A DNA stretch of 64,000 nt from NCBI GenBank assembly GCA_902806065.1, contig CADCVE010000027.1, positions 52,225 through 116,224 on the forward strand, in the 5' to 3' direction. Numbering within the stretch: the first letter of the stretch is position 1; every line of letters begins with the position of its first letter. This document shows positions 29,655 through 39,054 of the stretch, in pieces. The translations under genes and the position numbers were made by a program. This DNA comes from an uncultured Rubrobacteraceae bacterium. GTDB taxonomy: Bacteria; Actinomycetota; Rubrobacteria; Rubrobacterales; Rubrobacteraceae. The notes under the pieces were generated by a model, which did no database searches, had not been told where the DNA came from, and saw nothing but the letters and a program-made list of their open reading frames with translations.

Positions 29655-30748
29655 ATGATGCAGCAGACAAAGGTTGATGAGTTGGTGAGCAAGCTGGTGC
29701 AAGCGGAGGGGAGTGACTTGCATCTAAAGGTGGGCGCGCCACCAACTGTTCGGGTACATGGTGAGCTCGAGTATCTGGAGGGTTACGAGGTGCTGCGACC
29801 GATGGATACCGATGACATCCTCAAGGACATCATCCCGGAGAAGTTAGTCGAGGAGTTCGAGGAGGATGGGGAGGCGGACTTCTCTTATGCGGTCACCGGG
29901 GTGGGCCGTTTCAGGGTCAATGCGTTCAGACAGCGGGGGTCTACCTCTATCGTGATGCGTTTCATCCCGTTTGGGGTGCCGAGGTTCGAGGACCTCAAGT
30001 TGCCGGAGGTGATCGGGAAGTTAGCGCGCGAGGAGCGCGGGATAATCCTCGTTACGGGGACGACGGGGAGTGGCAAGTCGACGACGTTAGCGTCGATGCT
30101 CAACCTCGTCAACCGCACCATGCCCAAGCATATCGTCACTATAGAGGACCCTATAGAGTTTCTGCACCGCGACGACAAGAGCATCATCAACCAGCGTGAG
30201 GTCGGGCTGGACACGGCCTCGTATTCGCGGGCTTTGAGGCGTGTGTTGCGGCAGGACCCGGACATTATCTTGATCGGCGAGATCCGGGACTCCGAGAGTG
30301 CTCAGATAGCGTTATCGGCGGCGGAGACTGGGCACCTCGTGTTGAGTACACTGCACACCCTGGACGCGACGGAGACCATCAACCGCGTAATCGACCTCTT
30401 CCCGCCGCACGAGCGGACCCAGGTACGGTCCATGCTCGCGGGTACATTGAGGGGCATCGTCGGGCAGCGCTGTTAAGGACCAAGGACGGAGCGGGGAGAG
30501 TCGCGGCCTGCGAGGTACTAGTGGCGACTGGCCGCATCAGGGACTTCATAATGGACCCGGATCAGACCGGACAGATCCAATCAGCCATCTCCGAGGGCGA
30601 ATATTACGGGATGCAGACCTTCGACCAGGCTCTCCTGAAGCTGATCGAAGAAGACCGCGTGAGCTACGAGGAGGCCCTGAAAGTCGCGAGCCGCCCGCAG
30701 GACTTCCGCCTGATGGTCCAGGGCCTGGGACTCGGCATGGGACGCTAA
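29655..30748 (+). pseudogene. pilT: Type IV pilus retraction ATPase, frameshifted
   Basis: From ATG 29655 (AGGAGGGAG upstream) the protein has the PilT N-terminal domain (AEGSDLHLKVGAPPTVRVHG), Walker A VTGTTGSGKSTT, the Asp box IEDPIEF, Walker B DIILIGEIRDSE and the His box TGHLVLSTLHT. It then stops at LRGIVGQRC (TAA 30473-30475). The PilT C-terminus follows in the next frame (LLRTKDGAGRVAACEVLVAT, then FIMDPDQTGQIQSAI) to 30748. One missing C in CAGCGCTGTTAAG restores a PilT of about 364 aa, with the expected QRL. No other pil genes are in the window. A sequencing indel is plausible. Confidence 0.85.
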
Positions 30749-30805
30749 CTCCCAACAACCTTCACAACGAGAGACAGCCTCCAAGCCGTGAGCACGGCGG
30801 CGTTC

Positions 30806-30811
30806 TATACT
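30806..30811 (+). promoter_or_regulatory. -10 element TATACT, leaderless start
   Basis: TATACT ends six bases before ATG 30818, placing the transcription start on or beside the start codon. No ribosome site precedes this ATG. The upstream in-frame GTG 30788 (followed by the same AGCACGGCG nonamer) would lie outside such a transcript, so ATG 30818 is taken as the start. Confidence 0.5.
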
Positions 30812-30817
30812 GCGGGC

Positions 30818-31672
30818 ATGAGCACGGCGCGCCCCATCTGCTTTCTCTCGGACTTCGGGCTCGGCGAGGACTTCGTCGGCCTGTGCAAGGGTGTGATGCT
30901 CCGGATCTCACCGGATGCCGCGATTATAGATCTGACCCACCAGGTGCCCGGCTTCGCGATAGAGGCGGGGGCGGAGATCCTGGAACACGCCACGCGCTAT
31001 ATGCCCGAAGATACCGTCTACCTGGCCATCGTGGACCCCGGCGTCGGCACGAAGAGGCGCGCCCTGGCCCTCCGGACCCTCACCGGCGCCCTTCTAGTCG
31101 GACCGGACAACGGGCTCCTCGTACCGGCCGCCGAGCGGCTCGGCGGCATCGAGAGCGCTATCTCGCTGACGAACGCCGACTACCATATCCAGCCGGTCTC
31201 CAACACCTTCCACGGCCGCGACATCTTCGCTCCAGCGACGGCGCATCTCGCGGCGGGGCTGGACCTGAAGCAACTAGGAGAGACTGTAGACACCGCCTCG
31301 CTCACCCGCGTCCATCTGCCCGGCCTGGAGAGAGAAGACAACGGCACCACGGCGGTCACCATCATCGGCGTGGACCGCTACGGCAACGCTCGGCTCTCGG
31401 CGACGGCGGAGGAAGCTGGCTTCGGGTTCGGCGCGGTGCTGAAGATAGAAGCCGGTGAGGGCGGCGCGATGCTGGTCCGCTACGTAGAGACCTTTGGCCA
31501 CTCCAAAACCGGAGACCTCGTGCTCGTCCCCGACTCCCACCAATGTCTGAGCCTCGCGGTAAACAAGGGCCACGCCTCCCGGGCCCTCGCGCTCAAACCG
31601 GGCGGGCGTGTGCGTCTGACCCTTATCGACGACGGCACGCAGCCCCTTTCGCAACGCGAAGAGAAGCGATGA
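30818..31672 (+). CDS. SAM hydroxide/halide adenosyltransferase family
   Basis: A 284-aa member of the DUF62/SAM hydroxide adenosyltransferase family. Members hydrolyse S-adenosylmethionine to adenosine and methionine, and the fluorinase/chlorinase relatives use halides. Family signatures are CFLSDFGLGEDFVGLCKG at the N-terminus, the conserved IDLTHQVP, AIVDPGVGT, VGPDNGLL and NTFHGRDIFAPATAHLA. The last has the HGRD/FAP region of the hydrolase group. The next gene begins inside its stop codon (ATGA). Confidence 0.88.
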   Translation: MSTARPICFLSDFGLGEDFVGLCKGVMLRISPDAAIIDLTHQVPGFAIEAGAEILEHATRYMPEDTVYLAIVDPGVGTKRRALALRTLTGALLVGPDNGLLVPAAERLGGIESAISLTNADYHIQPVSNTFHGRDIFAPATAHLAAGLDLKQLGETVDTASLTRVHLPGLEREDNGTTAVTIIGVDRYGNARLSATAEEAGFGFGAVLKIEAGEGGAMLVRYVETFGHSKTGDLVLVPDSHQCLSLAVNKGHASRALALKPGGRVRLTLIDDGTQPLSQREEKR

Positions 31673-32454
31673 GCAACCCAAATCCACCCGTAGAGCCCGG
31701 AGAACCACTCTCACCCGAGGCGCGGAGGCGGGTGGTACGGGCCGCGTTTCTCCGCCCGCTGAGCGTGCTCATGGTCATAGTCGGGAGCATCTCCTTCGCC
31801 CTGACCCTGGTGTGGTGGGTCATCCCCCTGACCTTCGTGACCTACGCAGCCCTCGTCTACCTGGCCATCAACGACCCGCTGTTCCAAAGTTACGTCCTGC
31901 ACGGAGGTCCCAGGATACGACCGATGGTACCCAAAACCAGCGACCTCTCTCCCGAGCAACACGCCCGCCGGCTGCCGCTCGGAGAAACCCGCAAGAAGGT
32001 AGAGGCGGCACTAGAGGTCCAGCGGCAAATATTACTCGCCATCAAGGAGTCTGATGAGGATACTAAGGCCCTACTCGATGACGCGGTACCGAAGTTAGAC
32101 CGCTTAACCGAACATCTCGCGCAGGTAGCGGAGGACCGGGAGAAGACGGCTGGAGAGCTGCAGGCTCTCAAGAACCGTGCAGAAGCATCCACCCCCTCCC
32201 GCGGAGGCCAGAAAAATGACGCCGCGCGGCTCGCGGAGGAGTTCGAGGACGGGCTGCGTGCCGCTGATGCCGAGATCTCCGGCGCCGTCCAGAATTTTCT
32301 GAACCTCCGGGCGCGGGTGGTGCGCGTCTCTACGGAGACCGGGGGCGCCGCTCAGGGAGAGGCCGCCAGGCTAAACGCGGATCTCGACGAGATGACCCTC
32401 CGCCTCGACGCCCTGCATTCCACGATGTCCGCCCTTCACTCCCCTGACCGGTAG
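31669..32454 (+). CDS. Two-TM coiled-coil protein of unknown function
   Basis: A 261-aa protein starting at ATG 31669, overlapping the upstream stop. Two adjacent TM helices at about residues 30-72 (LMVIVGSISFALTLVWWVIP, LTFVTYAALVYLAI) are followed by a long cytoplasmic region rich in heptads (LDRLTEHLAQVAEDREKTAG; DLDEMTLRLDALHSTMSALH). It has no domain I recognise. Coupled expression with the SAM-hydrolase-family gene suggests related use, but nothing in the sequence shows how. Confidence 0.7.
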   Translation: MSNPNPPVEPGEPLSPEARRRVVRAAFLRPLSVLMVIVGSISFALTLVWWVIPLTFVTYAALVYLAINDPLFQSYVLHGGPRIRPMVPKTSDLSPEQHARRLPLGETRKKVEAALEVQRQILLAIKESDEDTKALLDDAVPKLDRLTEHLAQVAEDREKTAGELQALKNRAEASTPSRGGQKNDAARLAEEFEDGLRAADAEISGAVQNFLNLRARVVRVSTETGGAAQGEAARLNADLDEMTLRLDALHSTMSALHSPDR

Positions 32455-32559
32455 GACCGCGAACGCTCTAAAGCCAACAGTTCGCCCGGTATTTTGCGGT
32501 AGCAGGGCGTCCACCTCGACGAAGGGGCTGCGACGCGGCCTTGAGGTGCGAACGTCCGG

Positions 32560-32620
32560 TTAGTGATCGTCGCGTTATGCGGTAGACTCTAGGTCTGAGT
32601 GTCCGCGGAGCGCGGTTTTT
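32560..32620 (+). promoter_or_regulatory. Candidate typA promoter followed by terminator-like hairpin
   Basis: TTAGTG (32560-32565) and TAGACT (32583-32588) are 17 bp apart, a plausible sigma-A promoter. Fifteen bases after the -10, CCGCG-GAG-CGCGG is followed at once by TTTTT (32603-32620), which looks like a short intrinsic terminator within the leader. About 100 nt separate it from the typA ATG. It could be an attenuator or the terminator of the upstream gene. Confidence 0.4.
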
Positions 32621-32718
32621 GGCGCGGCCTTTTTCGTTGCTTTTATTTCCCACGCTAGTGCAAACGTGTCCAGGCAAGGCGTTGATGACGCGGTGAGACA
32701 GGCGGGTTAGGAGAACAT

Positions 32719-34500
32719 ATGGATTATCGTAACATCGCTATTATCGCGCACGTAGATCATGGCAAGACCACTCTGGTAAACGGTTTGCTCGAGCAAACCC
32801 TGGAGCTCGGCCACGGGCAGGAGATTGCCGAGCGCGCGATGGACAGCAACGTCCTCGAGAAGGAGCGCGGCATCACCATCCTGGCCAAGAACACCGCCGT
32901 GGAGTACGGGGGCGTGAAGATCAACATCGTGGATACCCCCGGACACGCCGACTTTGGCGGCGAGGTGGAGCGCGTCCTGGGCATGGTGGATGGCTGCCTG
33001 CTGCTGGTGGACGCGGCCGAAGGTCCGATGCCCCAGACGCGCTTCGTTCTACGCAAAGCCATCGAGCTTGGCCTCAAACCCATCGTGGTCATAAACAAGA
33101 TCGACCGCCAGGACGCCCGGCCCGAGGAGGTCGTCGACCTCACCTTCGACCTGATGGCAGACCTCGGCGCCTCCGACGAGCAACTGGACTTCCCGATTCT
33201 GTACGCCATCGCACGCGAGGGCAAGGCTTTCAAAGACATCGACGCGCCCAGAGACGATATGCGAGAACTATTCGAGACAGTTCTCGAAGAGATCCCCGCG
33301 CCCGAGGTGGACCTCGCGGCCCCCTTCCAGATGGTGGTCACCAACCTCGACTACTCCGAGTACCTGGGACGCATCGTGGTGGGGCGCGTGCGGCGCGGCA
33401 AGGTCAGGCGTGGCGAGTTCGTGAACCTGATGCACAAGGACGGCACGATGACCAGGACGCGCGTGGCGCAACCCTTCACGCACCTGGGGCTGGCGCGCAT
33501 CGAGGCCGATGAGGTCGGCGCGGGCGACATTGTAGCCCTCTCCGGCATCGAGTACGCTCAAATCGGCGAGACGGTCGCCGACCTCGCCGAACCCGAGGCG
33601 CTGCCCATCATCACGGTAGACGAGCCCACGGTCAGCATGCTGTTCCAGCCCAACACCAGCCCCTTCGCGGGCCTGGAGGGTAGGTACGTCACCTCCCGCC
33701 ACCTCGCCGAACGCCTGAAGAGAGAGGTACTGACCAACGTATCCCTGCGCGTCGAGGAGCTGCGCCCGGATGAGTTCCAGGTCTCCGGGCGCGGCGAGTT
33801 GCACCTCTCGATCCTGCTTGAGACCATGCGCCGTGAGGGTTACGAAGTACAGGTGGCCTCGCCGCGGGTGATCACGCGCGAGATAGACGGCAAGCTACAC
33901 GAGCCCATCGAGCATTTGGTGATCGACGTCCCCGAGCAATTCTCCTCCACCCTTATAGGACTGCTCTCCAGCCGCAAGGGCCAACTCGTGGACATGGAGC
34001 CCCAGGGCTCGCGTATCCGGGCGGAGTTCAAGATCCCCTCGCGCGCTCTGTTCGGCTTTCGTATGCAATTCCTATCCATGACGCAGGGCGAGGGCATCAT
34101 GAGCCACGTCTTCGACGGCTACGCGCCGTGGGCGGGAGACCTCAAGACGCGGCAGAACGGCAGCCTGGTGGCGATGGAAGCCGGGAGCGCCTTCGCGTAC
34201 TCCATCTGGAAGCTACAGGAGCGCGGCAGCTTCTTCATCACGCCCGCCACGGACGTATACGTCGGCATGGTCGTGGGCGAGAACAGCCGCGAGAACGACC
34301 TGAACGTCAACGTGTGCAAGAACAAGAAGCTCACCAACGTGCGCTCCTCCGGCGCCGACGACGCGCTGAACCTCACACCGATACGCAAGATGACCCTCGA
34401 AGACGCCCTCGAATACATAGGCGACGATGAACTCGTCGAGATCACCCCGACCTCCATCCGCCTTCGCAAAAAGGTCCTCGAACCCGGCATGAGGAAGTAA
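32719..34500 (+). CDS. typA: Ribosome-associated GTPase TypA/BipA
   Basis: A 593-aa translational GTPase. G1 [17 protein letters not shown], switch II/G3 [16 protein letters not shown]4 [11 protein letters not shown], then domain II, and the EF-G-like domains III and V followed by the TypA-specific C-terminal domain ([20 protein letters not shown], family hallmark). Full length compared with E. coli BipA (about 600 aa). It assists ribosome assembly and stress or low-temperature growth in other bacteria. It stands alone in its own transcription unit. Confidence 0.96.
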   Translation: MDYRNIAIIAHVDHGKTTLVNGLLEQTLELGHGQEIAERAMDSNVLEKERGITILAKNTAVEYGGVKINIVDTPGHADFGGEVERVLGMVDGCLLLVDAAEGPMPQTRFVLRKAIELGLKPIVVINKIDRQDARPEEVVDLTFDLMADLGASDEQLDFPILYAIAREGKAFKDIDAPRDDMRELFETVLEEIPAPEVDLAAPFQMVVTNLDYSEYLGRIVVGRVRRGKVRRGEFVNLMHKDGTMTRTRVAQPFTHLGLARIEADEVGAGDIVALSGIEYAQIGETVADLAEPEALPIITVDEPTVSMLFQPNTSPFAGLEGRYVTSRHLAERLKREVLTNVSLRVEELRPDEFQVSGRGELHLSILLETMRREGYEVQVASPRVITREIDGKLHEPIEHLVIDVPEQFSSTLIGLLSSRKGQLVDMEPQGSRIRAEFKIPSRALFGFRMQFLSMTQGEGIMSHVFDGYAPWAGDLKTRQNGSLVAMEAGSAFAYSIWKLQERGSFFITPATDVYVGMVVGENSRENDLNVNVCKNKKLTNVRSSGADDALNLTPIRKMTLEDALEYIGDDELVEITPTSIRLRKKVLEPGMRK

Positions 34501-34855
34501 ACCTCTCCGAAAAGAGGATCGCAAGAAAGAAGAAACGGAAGGAACGAGAAACAAGAGCTTCGTGACAGCTTGAGCTCTCTCGATGCTCAAGTCTGGCTGA
34601 CAGTTACTAGCCTCTAGAGATGCGGCGACGAGAGCGCGGTGGCCTTGCAAAGCCGACCAGGGAGTAGAAAAATTAGTAGCAACGCGGCAACAGGGCTTCG
34701 CCCTCCACGCTTACCCTGGTATCCGCGACACGCACTGCGGACAGGGACTCTTCTTCGGCCCAGTCTGATGGCACGATCGTTAGACCTGAAGAGCCGCAGA
34801 CACCTGGTGACAGGCAGACTCTTAGCCGGTTGCTGTACCCCTCCGACCGGGTCGT
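34501..34855. other. Intergenic region, nothing recognised
   Basis: About 355 bp between convergent typA and the DivIVA-like gene. A weak hairpin (CCTCT at 34502, AGAGG at 34513) sits directly after the typA stop, without a T-run. No gene, RNA or repeat was recognised in the rest. Confidence 0.3.
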
Positions 34856-35407
34856 CTAGGCAGAGCTGGCGCGCCAGCCGCGTCCGTTCTCCTCGGCGGC
34901 GGGAGGCGGCGTCTCCGCGGTGGGCATGGGTGGTGACTTGCGTACGGGTGAGTTGCCGAGCTCCTGTCTGGACTCCCCGACCGAGGTGAGCGAGTCCTCG
35001 AACCAGCCCTCGAGCTGGCCCATTACCCTCTCCTGGTATACCTCCGAACCGCCCTGTATCTCAAGCGCGTACCGCTCCGCCCGGTCTATACCCTCGGCCG
35101 CCCGCCGTTGAGAACGCCGGTACAACTCCGTATCCAGCACGCTCGCCTCCGCCCGCTGGTGAGCATCCTCGATTATCCTGCGCGCTTCCTCCTTCGCGCC
35201 AGCTACTATAGCCGCGTACTCTCTACGAATAGCCTCCGCCTCCGACAACTCTCGGGGCATAGTCCCGCGAAGCTCGTCCAGGGTCCCGAGCAGATCCGCC
35301 CGGTCTACCATGGCCCGCCCCTTGCGCATCGGTACACCGGAAGCGTCTTGTAAGACCGCCTCCAACTCGTCCAATACTCCGCCGATATATTCCATGTCCT
35401 CTCTCAT
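34856..35407 (-). CDS. DivIVA-like coiled-coil protein
   Basis: About 183 aa, mostly charged helix. The central part (AIRREYAAIVAGAKEEARRI, IEDAHQRAEASVLDTELYRR) has the AKEEA..II..A spacing of DivIVA/ATPase-subunit-b-like coiled coils seen in actinobacterial cell-division and septum-associated proteins. The C-terminus is Pro-rich and disordered. ATG 35407 or ATG 35395 could be the start; ribosome sites are poor for both. Function is inferred only from its form. Confidence 0.6.
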   Translation of the reverse strand: MREDMEYIGGVLDELEAVLQDASGVPMRKGRAMVDRADLLGTLDELRGTMPRELSEAEAIRREYAAIVAGAKEEARRIIEDAHQRAEASVLDTELYRRSQRRAAEGIDRAERYALEIQGGSEVYQERVMGQLEGWFEDSLTSVGESRQELGNSPVRKSPPMPTAETPPPAAEENGRGWRASSA

Positions 35408-35473
35408 GGGTACCAACCCTAGCACGGCTCTTGAGGCTACGCTAGCCTTTCTGAAAGTATTTTTTAGAGCTTA

Positions 35474-35488
35474 ACCTCATTGTGAGGT
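35474..35488. promoter_or_regulatory. Palindrome ACCTCA-N3-TGAGGT, possible operator
   Basis: A perfect 6-3-6 inverted repeat, ACCTCA TTG TGAGGT, in the AT-rich stretch (35450-35560) upstream of the DivIVA-like gene. Its size and symmetry suit a dimeric repressor. No copy was noticed elsewhere in the window. Confidence 0.35.
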
Positions 35489-35658
35489 CTAATTTTACCT
35501 GCGGGTCAAGTTGGGTTGTATCTGTAGGTGAAGTTACCTGTTTATTGCTATTCGCCAGCGGCTTTTATGGCTTATGTATCGGGTCTCTGCATAGCGCCGA
35601 CTCGACCACAACCGTGTAAGCCCGAGGTTCAAGCGGTTCTACAGGGACAATCTTGCCT

Positions 35659-38136
35659 CTAAGGGGCCAAAAGCGAGGGTGTGGCCGAGGAGGAGGATTC
35701 TCCGGTCTCGAAGACGATCTGCCCCTCTCCATTCACGTCCAGGCGAACGGTATCGTGGGGTTCCACACGGCCTGCGATGATCTCCTTACTCAAGGGAGAT
35801 TCCACGAGCTTGCTCACTGCCCGGCGCAAAGGTCTGGCGCCAAAGCGCGAGTTACGGCCTTCTAAAGCTATGCGTTTTATTGCGGCATCGGAGAAGGTCA
35901 AGTGTATACCTTGCCTCTCCGCAGTCTCGCGCAGGCTGTCTAGTAGGAGACCGGCTATCTCGACCAGTTCCTCGTCGCCCAGCGAGTGGAAGACGATGAT
36001 CTCATCTACCCGGTTCAAGAACTCGGGGCGGAAGTAAGTACCGAGCTCTTCGAGGAGCCGCTCCCGCACCTCTTCCTGCCTGTCGCCCTCACTCTCACCC
36101 GGCTCGCGCATCTCCTCTGGTCCGGGGATGAGGTGGGCGCCAGCGTTTGAGGTCATGATGATCACGGCGTTGTCGAAGGAGACGGTGCGGCCCTTGTTGT
36201 CCGTGAGCCGTCCATCCTCGAGGAGTTGCAGGAGCATGTTGAAGACATCCGGGTGAGCTTTCTCTATCTCATCGAGGAGCACGACCGAGTAGGGGCGACG
36301 TCTCACGGCCTCGGTGAGCTGCCCGCCCTCGTCGTAGCCGACGTAGCCCGGCGGCGCCCCAACCAGACGGCTGGCGGCGTGCCGCTCCATATACTCCGAC
36401 ATATCCAGACGGATCATCGCATCCTCATCATCGAAGAGGTACTCGGCTAGAGCCCGCGCGAGCTCGGTCTTGCCGACTCCGGTGGGACCGAGAAAGATAA
36501 AGCTGCCGATAGGACGATTGGGATTCGCCAGCCCGGCACGCGCCTTGCGAACGGCCTCCGAGACAGCTACGACCGCAGCCTCCTGGCCGACTATGCGCTT
36601 GTGAAGCTCGTCCTCCATGGAGAGGAGACGTTCGGACTCGCTCTTGAGCATGCGGGCAACGGGGATGCCGGTGCGGGTGCCTACTACCCGCGCTATCTCC
36701 TCCCGGCCCACCACGGCCTCCCGCGCGCCGCTCTCCTCCAGCCAGCGCTCCCGGGCCTCCCGGTACTCGGCCTGCAACACATCCGCCTCGTCCCGCAGAA
36801 AGGCGGCTCGCTCGTAGTCGCGCTCCTCGACCGCCGCCGCGCCCTCGCGGGTGAGCTCCTGCAAGCGTAGCTCCTTCTCCCGGAGCTCGTCCGGCATCAT
36901 CGTGGTCTCTATACGCAGTTGGCTCGCCGCCTCGTCCAACAAGTCCACGGCCTTGTCCGGGAGGAAGCGGTCGGCGACGTAACGGTGGGAGAGTTGCGCG
37001 GCCGCGTTGAGTGCCTCGTCGGAGATCTCCACCCCGTGATGCGCCTCGTACCTGTCGCGCAGCCCGCGCAGTATCTCCACCGTCTCGGCCTCGGTCGGCT
37101 CATCCACAAGGATCGGCTGGAAGCGTCGCTCCAGCGCGGCGTCCGGCTCGATAAAGCGCCGGTACTCTTCTATGGTAGTGGCACCTATCATCTGCACCCC
37201 GCCACGGGCGAGGGCGGGTTTGAGGATCTCACCGGCGTCCATCGCCCCCTCGGCGGCCCCGGCCCCCGCCAGGTTGTGCAACTCGTCCACGAAGAGTATC
37301 ACCCGGCCGTAGGAGACCTTGACCTCGTCTATGACCTTCTTCAGGCGCTCCTCGAACTCGCCCCGGAACTTGGTACCCGCGACCAGGGAACCCAGGTCCA
37401 GGGCTATGATGGTCTTTTCTTTGAGGACCTCCGGGACGTAGCCGCCGGCCATCTTCTGGGCGAGGCCCTCGACTATCGCCGTCTTGCCCACGCCGGGCTC
37501 TCCTATAAGAGCGGGGTTGTTCTTGGTGCGACGGGTGAGGATCTGGAGCATGCGTTTGATCTCTGCCTCCCGCCCCACGACCGGGTCGAGCTCTCCATCA
37601 CGGGCGAGCCTCACCATATCCCGGCCATGCCTCGCGAGCATGCTGTCCGGGTCTTCATCAAATGAGCCTTCGGAGTCCTCACCGCGCATCCTCCTCACGG
37701 CCGCCCTCGCATCCGTCTCCGTAAGGCCGACCTCCCGCAACACCATCGCCGCCGCGCCCTCATCCACGCGCAAGAGCCCCAGGAGCAGGTGCTCGGTGCC
37801 TACATGAGGACTGGTGCTCCGCGCGGCCTCCTCCCCGGCGAGTTCCAGGGCACGTTTGGCGCGTGGAGTTGGATAGACCGGGGCGTCACTACCGGACGCG
37901 GAGGTGCGCGACCGGGAGAGTTCATTCCGCCTTATGGCGTCGTTCGTCTTCCACTGCGCCAGACCGAGGTCGAGCGAGAGTTCCGCGAAGACCTTGTGGA
38001 CCACGCCCCCTTGCTGGGCCAGAAGCCCCAAAAGGAGGTGCTCCGTACCAAGGACGTTGGTATGTCCTCGGCGTACGACCGCCTGGGCCACATCCACCGT
38101 TTCGCGCGCGTTCTGCGAAAGCTTGCTCAGGTCCAT
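35659..38136 (-). CDS. clpC: ATP-dependent Clp protease ATPase, ClpC type
   Basis: An 825-aa AAA+ unfoldase. Two N-terminal Clp repeats (residues about 1-145) are followed by NBD1 with Walker [14 protein letters not shown] and sensor residues. The linker region [20 protein letters not shown] is UVR-like, shorter than the ClpB M-domain. NBD2 has [15 protein letters not shown] and the Walker [18 protein letters not shown] Clp ClpP-docking loop of the IGF/LGF type was not positively identified. It is last in the dnaK-hspR operon order, where many actinobacteria place clpB; the linker favours ClpC. It would feed ClpP or act as a disaggregase. Confidence 0.88.
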   Translation of the reverse strand: MDLSKLSQNARETVDVAQAVVRRGHTNVLGTEHLLLGLLAQQGGVVHKVFAELSLDLGLAQWKTNDAIRRNELSRSRTSASGSDAPVYPTPRAKRALELAGEEAARSTSPHVGTEHLLLGLLRVDEGAAAMVLREVGLTETDARAAVRRMRGEDSEGSFDEDPDSMLARHGRDMVRLARDGELDPVVGREAEIKRMLQILTRRTKNNPALIGEPGVGKTAIVEGLAQKMAGGYVPEVLKEKTIIALDLGSLVAGTKFRGEFEERLKKVIDEVKVSYGRVILFVDELHNLAGAGAAEGAMDAGEILKPALARGGVQMIGATTIEEYRRFIEPDAALERRFQPILVDEPTEAETVEILRGLRDRYEAHHGVEISDEALNAAAQLSHRYVADRFLPDKAVDLLDEAASQLRIETTMMPDELREKELRLQELTREGAAAVEERDYERAAFLRDEADVLQAEYREARERWLEESGAREAVVGREEIARVVGTRTGIPVARMLKSESERLLSMEDELHKRIVGQEAAVVAVSEAVRKARAGLANPNRPIGSFIFLGPTGVGKTELARALAEYLFDDEDAMIRLDMSEYMERHAASRLVGAPPGYVGYDEGGQLTEAVRRRPYSVVLLDEIEKAHPDVFNMLLQLLEDGRLTDNKGRTVSFDNAVIIMTSNAGAHLIPGPEEMREPGESEGDRQEEVRERLLEELGTYFRPEFLNRVDEIIVFHSLGDEELVEIAGLLLDSLRETAERQGIHLTFSDAAIKRIALEGRNSRFGARPLRRAVSKLVESPLSKEIIAGRVEPHDTVRLDVNGEGQIVFETGESSSSATPSLLAP

Positions 38137-38157
38137 GGCTTCTCTCCCGTCCCGGCT

Positions 38158-38646
38158 CTAATACCCGCCGCGCCCGGCGAACCCGGCGGCGACGGCGGCG
38201 ATTATCGCCGCGAGAACGCCGAAAGTGGAGACGGAGCCCGCCAGAGCGGCCGGCGTCAGCCACACCAGGAACGGAATCGCCGTGGCGGCGATGGAGACGG
38301 CGATGGCCAGAGGCCCGCCGTTGCGGCCACCGGCGCGGTTCACCAGGGTCCCGGCGCCGTAGCCAGCGGCGGCGGAGATCAACAACTGGAGCGGGAGGCT
38401 AAAGATGAGCGAGACCACCGGTATACCTATAAGGGCGATCCCGGCTCCTGTCAGCAGGGTCTTGAGGACCTGGTTCGGCTTCATCACCCCGGCGCGGGCG
38501 CCGCGCGGCAAACGGGCATCATCGGGACATTTGATCCCCACGGCCGTCTGCCTCATGCACTCGGTGCAGATAGGCCGCCCGCAGGCCGCGCACGAGACGC
38601 GCGTCTCCCTCTTGGGATGCCGGTAACAATGCATGACCTCGGCCAT
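38158..38646 (-). CDS. B-box zinc-finger membrane protein
   Basis: A 162-aa protein with an N-terminal B-box-like zinc motif (CYRHPKRETRVSCAACGRPI then CTECMRQTAVGIKCPDD) of the type placed before rhomboid proteases, followed by about four TM helices (LLTGAGIALIGIPVVSLIF, GPLAIAVSIAATAIPFLVW). No rhomboid catalytic Ser/His motif is visible. It starts at the base after the hspR stop and precedes clpC by 21 bp, so it belongs to the chaperone operon; its role there is unknown. Confidence 0.8.
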   Translation of the reverse strand: MAEVMHCYRHPKRETRVSCAACGRPICTECMRQTAVGIKCPDDARLPRGARAGVMKPNQVLKTLLTGAGIALIGIPVVSLIFSLPLQLLISAAAGYGAGTLVNRAGGRNGGPLAIAVSIAATAIPFLVWLTPAALAGSVSTFGVLAAIIAAVAAGFAGRGGY

Positions 38647-39042
38647 CTAAAACCCTCGCTTTCTACGCACGATCTCTCCACGCGGCAGCAGCACTATCTC
38701 CCGCTTATAGCTGCGATGCACCTCTTCGACGGTCTTTCCATGCTCCACGCTCTGTCTCTCTAGCTCCTCGCGTAACCTCGCGTTCTCGTCCTCCAACCTC
38801 TCTATCTTTCTTTCGAGGTCGAGGATCTTCCTGACCCCGGCCAGGTTCATTCCCATCTCCTGGGTGAGCTTCTGGATATACCTCCCAAGCTCCACGTCCT
38901 CCTGGGAGTATAGCCGCGTGTTCTTCAGGCTCTTTCGCGGACGCAAGAGCCCCTTCTGCTCGTACATCCGCAGCGTCTGTGGGTGGACCCCGATCAACTC
39001 CGCCGCGATCCCTATCATGAAGACCGGCCTCTTGCGCATCAC
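38647..39042 (-). CDS. hspR: Heat-shock repressor HspR (MerR family)
   Basis: A 131-aa MerR-type regulator. The winged HTH reads FMIGIAAELIGVHPQTLRMY then EQKGLLRPRKSLKNTRLYS; a coiled-coil dimer helix (DLERKIERLEDENARLREEL) and a basic tail follow. HspR typically represses the dnaK operon and clp genes, with DnaK as co-repressor. The start is GTG 39042 or ATG 39039; AGGAGG is 8 bases from the GTG. It follows dnaJ by 12 bp. Confidence 0.93.
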   Translation of the reverse strand: MMRKRPVFMIGIAAELIGVHPQTLRMYEQKGLLRPRKSLKNTRLYSQEDVELGRYIQKLTQEMGMNLAGVRKILDLERKIERLEDENARLREELERQSVEHGKTVEEVHRSYKREIVLLPRGEIVRRKRGF

Positions 39043-39054
39043 CCCGGTAGCCTC

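Noticed and set aside
36919..37665. 248-codon open frame opposite clpC
   Set aside because: It is the antisense shadow of a strongly conserved gene with no motif of its own.
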